From Myxococcota bacterium (GTDB lineage: Bacteria > Myxococcota_A > Polyangia > JAAYKL01), in NCBI GenBank assembly GCA_025453525.1, contig JALOQD010000007.1:1-36696 (forward strand): a stretch of 36,696 nt of DNA. Reading direction: 5' to 3'. Shown in pieces: positions 25,794 to 33,164 of the stretch (positions are counted from its first letter, which is position 1; each line of letters opens with the position of its first letter). Below the pieces are notes generated by a model. The model searched no databases and was not told where the DNA came from. It saw only the letters and a list, made by a program, of their open reading frames with translations. A program made the translations under genes and the position numbers.

Positions 25794-27722
25794 ATGGCGA
25801 TTCCCTTTATCGATCCCGATTGTGCGGACTGGCAGGCCTTGGGGCTTATGTGCGGTGTGGAGATCCACCAGCAGCTTCTGACGCAACGCAAGCTCTTTTG
25901 CCGATGCCCAGCCGGGCTGTACAGCCATCACCATGACGCCGAGGTCGTGCGCCACATGCGCCCTACTCTGTCGGAGCTCGGCGAGTACGACGGTACGGCG
26001 CTCATGGAGTTCAAGACCAAGAAGAACATCACCTACCTGCTCGATCGCCGCAGTGTCTGTACCTATGAGATGGACGACACGCCGCCGTTCGAGGTGAACC
26101 GCGAGGCCGTTGAAATAGCCCTGGAGATATCACTGGCGCTCGGGTCCAACATCGTGGGCGAGTTCCATGTGATCCGCAAGCAGTACCTCGACGGCTCCAT
26201 CCCCACTGGGTTCCAGCGCACAGCCATCACAGGCGTGGGTGGCAGGCTGCCCTATCGAGGCAAGCAGATCGGCATTATCCAGCTGAGCGTGGAAGAGGAC
26301 TCCTGCCGCGAGGTGTCGGACCGCGGGCACGACATCGTGTTTCGCACGGACCGCTTGTCCATGCCTCTCGTGGAAGTGGTCACAGAGCCGGACATGCACA
26401 CGCCGCAAGAGGCGGCCGACGTGGTGCGGCTCATCGGGCGCGTGATGCGCAGCACCGGCAGAGTGCGCAGGGGCGCCGGAGCGAGCCGCCAGGACGTGAA
26501 CGTCAGCGTGCGGGGCGGCACGCGCATCGAAATCAAGGGCGTGCCGAGCATCTCGCTCATCCCAGGGCTCGTGGCTGGAGAGGGCGTGCGACAAAAGATG
26601 CTGCTCGACATGCGCGAGGAGATGCTTCGCCTTGGACTGACCCCGCAGACCTTTGCCGACTGCCGAGGGGTGGATGTGAGTTACCTGTTCGAGAGGGAAG
26701 AGACGCCGTTCACCAGGGCGACTCTGCGCGCTGGAGGCCGCTTCATGGCCGTGCGGTTGCCGGGCATGCGCGACCTCTTATCCACCAAGGTCGGCAGGAC
26801 GAGGACCTTTGCCGATGAGCTCGGCGGTCGCGTGCGGGTCATCGCCTGCCTCGACGTTCGTCCGCTCGTGGTCACCGACGATACGTGTCACGACCTCGGC
26901 ATTCGCGACGAACGCTGGCGAACCCTGCGCAAGAAGCTGCGGTGCAAGGCCACGGATGCGGTGGCGCTCGCGCATGGCCCAGTCGTGGACGCGCAATGCG
27001 CCGTTGCCGAGATCGTGGCGCGCGTCGTCGAGTGCTTCGAGGGCGTGCCCCGCGAAACCCGACAAGTGCGCAGCGGCGGCGAGACCGACTTCGAGCGCAT
27101 CCTTCCCGGTCCGGACCGCATGTATCCCGACACAGACTCTCCTCCGCTCGCCGTGACCGACGAGTGGCTCGCGGCCCTGGCAGCACGGCGTCGCACACCC
27201 GTATGGGAGCTCGACGAGCAACTCATGGCCGTCGGGCTGCCCCGGGATGTGGCTGAGAATTTGGCCATCTCGCCTCGCCTGCCTTTGTGGCAAAAGGCCG
27301 TGGACGGCGGCGCAGATCCCAAAGCCCTGGGCCTCCTCCTCGGCATGCGCTGGACCGCTCTCGTGCGCCGCGGGCTGCCTCTGAAGCGCATCCCAGAGGG
27401 AACGCTCCGCGATCTCTTCGCCGCCGCGGCTGCCGGTCGCGTCATGTACGAGGCGCTGCCCATGCTGCTCGAGGATGCGGCCGTGGCGCCTGAGCGCCCA
27501 GCTCTCGAGCTTCTGAATTTGCGGGGACTCTCTCCCATGACCCAGGCCGAGGCCGCACGTCGCATTTCCGATGTGCTCGAGCATTTGGCGAGGCCAACCT
27601 CGGTCGATCCCGCGGCCCGAAAGCGCTATTACATGGGCAAGCTCATGCCCCATTTCTTCGGTCGATTGGCCGGCGTCACGGTGGAGCGGCTGTTCGATGA
27701 AATCATGGCAGGCGCAGCATGA
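25794..27722 (+). CDS. gatE: Archaeal-type Glu-tRNA(Gln) amidotransferase subunit E
   Basis: 642 residues. GatE works with GatD in archaea to convert Glu-tRNA(Gln) to Gln-tRNA(Gln); it phosphorylates the tRNA-bound Glu. Residues about 20-290 are the GatB/E kinase domain: CGVEIHQQL, KLFCRCP, RPTLSELGEYD, RKQYLDGSIPTGFQRTA, LSVEEDSCR, RQDVNVSV and IEIKGVPS. Residues about 300-435 form the inserted GAD domain shared with bacterial AspRS, ending VPRETRQ to LPGPDRMYPDTDSPP; this insert separates GatE from GatB. The C terminus is the helical YqeY-like tail. AGGAG (25780-25784) favours ATG 25794 over GTG 25767. Stop overlaps the trpS start by four bases. GatD is not in the window. Confidence 0.9.
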   Translation: MAIPFIDPDCADWQALGLMCGVEIHQQLLTQRKLFCRCPAGLYSHHHDAEVVRHMRPTLSELGEYDGTALMEFKTKKNITYLLDRRSVCTYEMDDTPPFEVNREAVEIALEISLALGSNIVGEFHVIRKQYLDGSIPTGFQRTAITGVGGRLPYRGKQIGIIQLSVEEDSCREVSDRGHDIVFRTDRLSMPLVEVVTEPDMHTPQEAADVVRLIGRVMRSTGRVRRGAGASRQDVNVSVRGGTRIEIKGVPSISLIPGLVAGEGVRQKMLLDMREEMLRLGLTPQTFADCRGVDVSYLFEREETPFTRATLRAGGRFMAVRLPGMRDLLSTKVGRTRTFADELGGRVRVIACLDVRPLVVTDDTCHDLGIRDERWRTLRKKLRCKATDAVALAHGPVVDAQCAVAEIVARVVECFEGVPRETRQVRSGGETDFERILPGPDRMYPDTDSPPLAVTDEWLAALAARRRTPVWELDEQLMAVGLPRDVAENLAISPRLPLWQKAVDGGADPKALGLLLGMRWTALVRRGLPLKRIPEGTLRDLFAAAAAGRVMYEALPMLLEDAAVAPERPALELLNLRGLSPMTQAEAARRISDVLEHLARPTSVDPAARKRYYMGKLMPHFFGRLAGVTVERLFDEIMAGAA

Positions 27723-28942
27723 AAGAGACCAAAGAGCGAATCTTTAGCGGCATTCAGCCCAGCGGGGACATCCACATTGGCAACTACCTGGGCGCGGTGA
27801 AGACCTGGGTGGCGCTCACGCAGACCCACGATTGCATTTTCTGCATCGTCGATGACCACGCGATCACCGTGGACTACGACCCCAAAGAGCTGTCGCGCCG
27901 CACCTTCGAGGCCGCGCTCGCGGTCATGGCCTGCGGGCTCGACCCCAGTCAGTGCACGCTGTTCGTGCAGTCCCATGTGCCGCAGCACACCGAGCTCACA
28001 TGGCTCTTCAACACCGTCACTCCGCTGGGTTCGCTGTTTCGGATGACCCAGTTCAAGGAAAAGAGCCGCAACGCCCTGGCCAAGGCGATGTCTGGAAAGG
28101 GCGAAGCTGCCAGCACGCTGCTCTTCGACCTCAAACAAACCGGCCACGAGGCGGCCGCAGCCCTCGACGCCCTTCAAGAAGATCTCACGGCCCTCGATCC
28201 TCAAGGGGAGCTCGACGAAGAACGCGTGGCGCGCATCAACAACGGCCTGGGCGAGCTCATGGCCCGATTGCAGGTGGGGCTCGGAGTGTCGGCCGCGTCC
28301 ACTGGATTGCTCGACTACCCCGTGCTCCAGGCCGCGGACATCCTTCTCTACAAAGCGAGCGCGGAGCAGCCTGTGCTCGTGCCCGTGGGCGAGGATCAAG
28401 AGCAACACCTGGAGCTGTGCCGCGAGGTGGCGCAGCGGTTCAACCGCCGGTTTGGCAAGGCAGTGTTCCCGAGCGTGGAGCGCGTCAAGGGAGAGGCGCC
28501 GCGCATCCTCGGTTTGGATGGCCAACGGAAGATGTCCAAGAGCCTCAGCAATCACATCGGCGTGCTCGACACTCCCAAACAAGTGAAGAAGAAGATCGGC
28601 AGCGCGTTTACCGATCCCCAGCGGCTACGGCGCGAGAATCCAGGGCGGCCGGAAAAGTGCAACGTGTACTCGTTGCATGGGTTTTTCACCGGCGAAGAGG
28701 CCCGCCAGGAGCTCGCTCAGGGGTGTCGCTCGGCAGGTATCGGCTGCGGCGACTGCAAGGCCGTGCTCATCGACGGCATCAACCAAATGCTCGATCCCAT
28801 CCGCGGGCGGGCGGCGCACCTGTCTGCCCATCAGAGCGAAGTGCACGAGGCTCTGGCTGCGGGCGCCCAGCGCTGCCGCTCCTTGGCCGAGGCCACCATG
28901 GCAGAGGTTCGACAGGCCATGGGTCTGTTGCCAGAGCCCTAG
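27719..28942 (+). CDS. trpS: Tryptophanyl-tRNA synthetase with insertion
   Basis: 407 residues against about 330 in the common bacterial enzyme. It charges tRNA(Trp). Class I motifs: HIGN at 19-22 (for HIGH) and KMSKS at 271-275; YPVLQAADILLY and VPVGEDQEQHLEL are TrpRS signatures. The extra length comes mainly from an insertion of about 70-75 residues (roughly 118-192) in the connecting region between FKEKSR and LLDYPVLQ, rich in Ala, Leu and Glu. C314, C336, C343 and C346 form C-x21-C-x6-C-x2-C, close to the C-x22-C-x6-C-x2-C that binds [4Fe-4S] in Thermotoga TrpRS. Cotranscribed and coupled with gatE. Confidence 0.94.
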   Translation: MKETKERIFSGIQPSGDIHIGNYLGAVKTWVALTQTHDCIFCIVDDHAITVDYDPKELSRRTFEAALAVMACGLDPSQCTLFVQSHVPQHTELTWLFNTVTPLGSLFRMTQFKEKSRNALAKAMSGKGEAASTLLFDLKQTGHEAAAALDALQEDLTALDPQGELDEERVARINNGLGELMARLQVGLGVSAASTGLLDYPVLQAADILLYKASAEQPVLVPVGEDQEQHLELCREVAQRFNRRFGKAVFPSVERVKGEAPRILGLDGQRKMSKSLSNHIGVLDTPKQVKKKIGSAFTDPQRLRRENPGRPEKCNVYSLHGFFTGEEARQELAQGCRSAGIGCGDCKAVLIDGINQMLDPIRGRAAHLSAHQSEVHEALAAGAQRCRSLAEATMAEVRQAMGLLPEP

Positions 28943-29052
28943 TCTGGGGTTAAGAAAAGAAGAAGAGTTTCGTAAGGGGTCCTTTGACCGGCCACTAATA
29001 GATATACATGGGACGAAGGTCCATCCTTCGTTTATCGACAAGGAGGCAGAGC

Positions 29053-29661
29053 ATGAAGAGAGTTATCGTTAGCACAATCCTTGCTGCGGTTGCACTCGCG
29101 GTTTGCTCCTGCGAGGAGAAGCCCAGCGAGCCGGCGCAAGTGTGGGGCTCTGTCGCTCCGAGCATTCTGTCGTCGTCGTTTCAGGTCAATGGCAGCCTCG
29201 GCGAGGGCGGCCAGCGTTACTACGGTTACTGTCGGCTCGAGGACGGCGTTTTTTCCTTTGGCCTGGGCAACCACAAGCCCACCGCAAATGCACCGGCCAC
29301 CATGTTTTACTCGACCGTCAGCGGAGTCTCTGGGCCACCCACCGAGGGCGTGTTCAAAGATGGAGCCCCCAAGGTCAACGAGGACCTGCACAAGAAGTTC
29401 AAGAGCGCGAGCTTCAAAGTGGGCACGGCCCAGTCGTGGAACGTCAACAGCAATAACATGTCTAGTGACGAATATTGCCACGTGAGCCTGTTTGCCAGTG
29501 CTCTGGACACGGAGCTTCTGCCCGAGGAATACGGCAGCGAGCCGTTCGACTACTACCTGCGCATCGAGTGCTCAGGCCTCGACATTCCAGACAACGCTGG
29601 CCATGGCGCGAACCTCACCTCGTTCTACACGAACCTGTATTTTTCCGGCTGCCAGGACTAG
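29053..29661 (+). CDS. Hypothetical lipoprotein
   Basis: 202 residues, family not recognised. AAGGAGG (29040-29046) and a typical lipoprotein signal (MKRVIVSTILAAVALAVCSC) fix the start at 29053, lipidated Cys near residue 20. The mature part has a beta-rich look with YYGYCRLEDGVFSFG and FDYYLRIECSG, and four further Cys that could pair. Thr/Ser/Asn-rich turns (WNVNSNNMSSDEY) and a closing SGCQD suggest an exposed envelope domain. It lies 110 bases after trpS and converges on the next gene. Confidence 0.75.
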   Translation: MKRVIVSTILAAVALAVCSCEEKPSEPAQVWGSVAPSILSSSFQVNGSLGEGGQRYYGYCRLEDGVFSFGLGNHKPTANAPATMFYSTVSGVSGPPTEGVFKDGAPKVNEDLHKKFKSASFKVGTAQSWNVNSNNMSSDEYCHVSLFASALDTELLPEEYGSEPFDYYLRIECSGLDIPDNAGHGANLTSFYTNLYFSGCQD

Positions 29662-29662
29662 T

Positions 29663-29680
29663 ACCGCGGCCGGTGTTTTT
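29663..29680 (+). terminator. Weak candidate terminator after the lipoprotein gene
   Basis: ACCG (29663-29666), a CGGC loop and CGGT (29671-29674), then GTTTTT to 29680. The stem is only four GC-rich pairs, so efficiency is doubtful. Confidence 0.25.
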
Positions 29681-29737
29681 CCCGCAGACCAGACAGACAA
29701 CCGAGCGCGGCTCGAGGTGCACCGTCGCCCGTGAGCT

Positions 29738-30796
29738 TTAAAACGAGTGTGACCACGAAAGGGCCGCTCCGCCTCGCAGCGGAACCAAGGCGACCCCTTG
29801 GGAGACGCGCTTCTGAGCTGCGGATCGTGAGAGGAGGGCCGCTCCTAGGAGTGTGCACGCTCCGCCGACGAACACCGATGGCACCCACTTTGGAGCATCC
29901 TGAAATTCCGACAACCCGCCGATCACGAGGCCAGGCACGAGACTCGCGATGCCGGAGCCCAAGAAGAGCCAGCCTGTCACCCTGAAGGCAACCCACGGTC
30001 TTGGCTTTCCTCGATCGCTCTCGCTGGGCTTAGAAACAATCGAAGGCTTCGGTTCTTGAGGAGTCGTTGAGGTTGCTTCTGACAGCAGTTCTTTTGCCGC
30101 TGCCTGTAGGGGATCGACAAGGTCGGCAGCATGGGCACCGGCCACTGGAAGCACAACCGACCGGATCACTCTGTCATTACTGGCGTTGTACAATGCCAAA
30201 CCGACCACGGTGTCTTGGCCTTGCGCCATGGAATGAAAGCAGAGCACGGCGGTCGCATTTTCGGCCTGCGCCGTTTGCTGCCTGGCTTTTTTGTCGCAGG
30301 GTGCACCTGAAATCTGGTGAGCGGCCACGACGTCCATCTGCCTTGGCGCTAGGGCAGCTGTCATCACCTCGCGGACGACGTCATGCATTTGCTTTCTGTC
30401 CCCGTCGGTGAACCTTGGTCCCCCGCTCGCACCGACCATTGCCACGACTCCCTTTGAAGTCGATTCGGTATTGAAAGCGATCGGTAATCTCCCTGGCTGC
30501 CGGCTTTTGCAATGGCTTTTCAACCAGGCCCGCTTGAGGGGAACAGGCACGAGGGCGAAATCTTCGCGCTGCTTCTTGTTCAATCCTTCGCTGCACTCCA
30601 GGTAGGAGAGGCTCACCTCGTCGCAATGGCCAGCAAGCCATTGCTTCTGTTCCTGCTCGCTCTTTTTCGACAGTTCAGTGGCGATATCTCGCGGGAGTCT
30701 CAATCGACATGCGACGAAGGGATCCGCTTGTGCGGAAGCGCGGCTGCCTATTAAAAAAAACACAAGAAAGATCCACGCGAATCGCATCAACTCCAT
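29738..30796 (-). CDS. Secreted protein with duplicated Cys module and C-terminal membrane region
   Basis: 352 residues, family not recognised. ATG 30796 is preferred because AAGGAG stands seven bases upstream. A signal peptide ends near ASAQA (residues 20-24). Two adjacent modules follow with identical spacing: C30 to C58 and C68 to C96, each C-x22-W-L-x2-H-C (QWLAGHC and AWLKSHC). Residues about 115-240 form a globular domain (VVAMVGASGG, ATAVLCFHSMAQGQDTVVGL). A Pro/Ser/Lys linker leads to two C-terminal hydrophobic segments (VTGWLFLGSGIASLVPGLVI and SVFVGGACTLLGAALL). Such signal-domain-linker-membrane layouts are frequent in myxobacterial envelope proteins. Function unknown. Confidence 0.75.
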   Translation of the reverse strand: MELMRFAWIFLVFFLIGSRASAQADPFVACRLRLPRDIATELSKKSEQEQKQWLAGHCDEVSLSYLECSEGLNKKQREDFALVPVPLKRAWLKSHCKSRQPGRLPIAFNTESTSKGVVAMVGASGGPRFTDGDRKQMHDVVREVMTAALAPRQMDVVAAHQISGAPCDKKARQQTAQAENATAVLCFHSMAQGQDTVVGLALYNASNDRVIRSVVLPVAGAHAADLVDPLQAAAKELLSEATSTTPQEPKPSIVSKPSESDRGKPRPWVAFRVTGWLFLGSGIASLVPGLVIGGLSEFQDAPKWVPSVFVGGACTLLGAALLSRSAAQKRVSQGVALVPLRGGAALSWSHSF

Positions 30797-31064
30797 CTTT
30801 AGACTCCTTCCCAAAAAAAGAACTCGCAGTACGCGGACTGCTAGAGCTTACAGTTCGCGAAAAGCCAATTCAAGGACACAGGTCATGGGAAGGCCGGTTG
30901 GATGGCGCAAGGCCCTCTACGAAGGTGAAAGGCTCGCCACACTTTTACCACAACTGGCCACGACTTTTCCTCGACTCGGAGGCCGCTCTCGCCACACGCC
31001 CCGCGTACTTACTTGCAAAAGGGCAGCGGGACATCCCCCGCCAACCCATTCTTTGGAGGAAGTC

Positions 31065-32435
31065 ATGCTCAAACGGATCATTGCGTTGTCGGTCATTTTT
31101 TCCTGTAGCTGGGTGGCCTGGGCCGTGCTGAGCGCTGTCACCAGCATGCGCACCTCGGAGTTGTCAGAGAGCAACCGCGGCGACGTGTCACAGCTCTGGG
31201 GCTCTGAGCACACCCAGCTCGCGCCCGTGGTGTCGATCGCCTGGTGGGAGGACGTCCGGCGGCCGCTCACCGACGACGAAAAGGCGGCGTATGTGGCCAA
31301 GAAGCAGGAGCAAGAAAACGCCGAGGCCGCCGCTAAGGGCAGAGCCCCGAGGGTGTACGTGCCGATGCCCGAGGAGCTCTACACCTTGAGCCGCGAGCAA
31401 AAACAGCAAGCCGTGGGGCTCGACTCGACTGACCTGCGCGCCGATCTCGTGGTGGACCACCGCAAGAAGGGTCTCTTGTGGTTCTCGACTTACTCTGTGG
31501 GATTTGCGAGCCGCTACTCGTTTACCAACCCCAGGGAAGAGACCGTGGATGTGCGCGTCTCGGTGCCGTTTCCCAGCCCGTCCGCGGTGTACGACAACAT
31601 GAAGCTGGAGCTCGACGGCGGGCCTCTTGCAGAGGAGCAGGTCCAGGCCAAGACAGAGGCGGGCCAGATGGTCGCGCTGCTGCGCCTGCCGCCCAAGACC
31701 TCAAAGGCCTTCCGCTTCGGTTACCAGTCCCGGGGTCTCGATCGCTGGAGCTACCGCTTTGCCGCGGGCACGGAGGTGACCAAGGTCGACAACCTGCACG
31801 CCGTCGTGCGCACGAGCTTCGATGCCATCGACTTCCCGCCTGGCTCCATCAGCCCGGACCGCAAGACTCCGCGCCCGGCCGGCGGCTACGAGCTCACTTG
31901 GGAAAAGGACTCCCTGGTGAGCGGCCTCGAGATCGGCATGCTCATGCCGCGGCGCCTCAACCCCGGTCCGCTCGCCGCTGCGCTGAGCCTGCACGCGCCG
32001 GTGTCGCTGTTCTTCTTCTTTTTCGTGATGTTCATGCTCCAGGCCCTGCGCGACATCCGGATGCACCCCATGAACTACTTCTTCCTCGCCGCGAGCTTCT
32101 TCTCGTTCAACCTCCTGTTCGCCTATCTCGTCGACCATCTGACCCTGCCGCTCAGCTTCGCCATCGCCTCGGTGGTGTCGATGCTGCTGGTCGTCTCGTA
32201 CATGAGGCTCGTGGTCGGGGCGCGATTCGCCGTGTTCGCCGCTGGCACGAGCCAGATCGTGTACCAAGTCCTGTTCGGAGTGGCCCACTTTTTCGAGGGC
32301 TATACGGGCCTGACCATCACCGTCGGAGCCATCCTCACCCTCGCGGTGGTCATGCACGCCACTGGAGGGCTCGACTGGGAGGAGCTGTTTCGCAAAAAGA
32401 GCGCAGCGACAGTCGCTCCTACAATCACACCCTAG
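31065..32435 (+). CDS. creD: CreD-family inner membrane protein
   Basis: 456 residues. CreD proteins are inner membrane proteins induced by the CreBC two-component system and linked to envelope stress. One N-terminal membrane segment (about 4-26) precedes a periplasmic domain of about 280 residues with LWGSEHTQLAPVV and a beta-rich WFSTYSVGFASRYSFTNP region; then five or six C-terminal helices begin at FFFFFVMFMLQAL. RMHPMNYFFLAASFFSFNLL matches the HPMQYLLVG segment of E. coli CreD. GGAGGA (31055-31060) fixes ATG 31065. It is followed 36 bases later by the response regulator. The 10-bp direct repeat upstream (30933-30942, 30988-30997) may be regulatory. Confidence 0.82.
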   Translation: MLKRIIALSVIFSCSWVAWAVLSAVTSMRTSELSESNRGDVSQLWGSEHTQLAPVVSIAWWEDVRRPLTDDEKAAYVAKKQEQENAEAAAKGRAPRVYVPMPEELYTLSREQKQQAVGLDSTDLRADLVVDHRKKGLLWFSTYSVGFASRYSFTNPREETVDVRVSVPFPSPSAVYDNMKLELDGGPLAEEQVQAKTEAGQMVALLRLPPKTSKAFRFGYQSRGLDRWSYRFAAGTEVTKVDNLHAVVRTSFDAIDFPPGSISPDRKTPRPAGGYELTWEKDSLVSGLEIGMLMPRRLNPGPLAAALSLHAPVSLFFFFFVMFMLQALRDIRMHPMNYFFLAASFFSFNLLFAYLVDHLTLPLSFAIASVVSMLLVVSYMRLVVGARFAVFAAGTSQIVYQVLFGVAHFFEGYTGLTITVGAILTLAVVMHATGGLDWEELFRKKSAATVAPTITP

Positions 32436-32454
32436 GGTGTGTCATGCTTCTGGC

Positions 32455-32464
32455 GAGGAGGAGG
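32455..32464 (+). promoter_or_regulatory. Ribosome binding site deciding the GTG start of the response regulator
   Basis: GAGGAGGAGG ends seven bases before GTG at 32472 but only one base before an in-frame TTG at 32466, so GTG 32472 is the likely start. Confidence 0.75.
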
Positions 32465-32471
32465 TTTGAGG

Positions 32472-33164
32472 GTGCCAGCGATTCTCATCATCGACGACGA
32501 CGCCCATATCCGCGAAGTGGTGTGCTTTGCGCTGCGGGCCGCTGGGTTCGAGGTGCACGAGGCCGAGGATGGCAAGGTCGGCCTCGAGGTGTTCGATTCC
32601 CTGCGCCCTGACCTCGTGGTGCTCGATATCCTCATGCCCGAGCAGGACGGCCTCGCCGTGTGCCGAAGGATCCGCGCACTGGCTCGCACCCCGGTCATCT
32701 TCCTCACCTCCGTGGACGATGTGCTGGATCGAGTGGTCGGGTTGGAGCTCGGCGCCGACGATTATGTGACCAAGCCGTTTAGCCCTCGCGAGCTCGTGGC
32801 CAGGGTGCGCAGCGTGTTGCGCCGGGTGGCCGAGGCCCCGAAGCAGGACGAGCCGCGGCGTTTCCTCGAGCACGGGGCACTTCGCCTCGACCTCGAGGCG
32901 TACACCGTGAGCTGCGCCGGACGCGTCGAGCCCTTGTCGGCCACCGAGAGGGGCATCCTCGCGGCTCTCATGGGACACCCGTCCAAGGTCTGGACCCGCG
33001 GCGAGCTCATGGACCGGGCGTATCTCGACGGCTCCGTGGTCAGCGAGCGCACCATCGACAGCCACGTCAAGCGCCTGCGCAAGAAGCTCTTCGCCGTCGG
33101 GTGCGATGCCATCGACACGGTGCACGGGGTGGGGTATCGCCTCCGGACCAAAGGGCAGTGGTGA
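32472..33164 (+). CDS. creB: OmpR/PhoB-family response regulator, CreB-like
   Basis: 230 residues. Receiver domain: acidic pocket DDD at 8-10, phosphoacceptor Asp52 in LVVLDILMPEQDG, Thr79, Lys101 in DDYVTKPFSPREL. Winged-helix DNA-binding domain from about 130: LDLEAYTVSCAG, LSATERGILAALMGHPSKVWTRGELMD, TIDSHVKRLRKKL, and the final VHGVGYRL wing. Start GTG 32472 is set by the ribosome binding site. The CreB name rests on position between a CreD-type gene and a sensor kinase; by sequence alone it is a general PhoB-type regulator. It overlaps the kinase start by four bases. Confidence 0.9.
   Translation: MPAILIIDDDAHIREVVCFALRAAGFEVHEAEDGKVGLEVFDSLRPDLVVLDILMPEQDGLAVCRRIRALARTPVIFLTSVDDVLDRVVGLELGADDYVTKPFSPRELVARVRSVLRRVAEAPKQDEPRRFLEHGALRLDLEAYTVSCAGRVEPLSATERGILAALMGHPSKVWTRGELMDRAYLDGSVVSERTIDSHVKRLRKKLFAVGCDAIDTVHGVGYRLRTKGQW

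Noticed and set aside
28985-29009. Promoter for the 29053 lipoprotein gene (TTGACC with TATACA)
   Set aside because: Spacer of 13 bases is too short for a normal sigma70 promoter.
32466-32468. TTG as start of the response regulator
   Set aside because: Only one base from the ribosome binding site; GTG 32472 has proper spacing and a standard N terminus.
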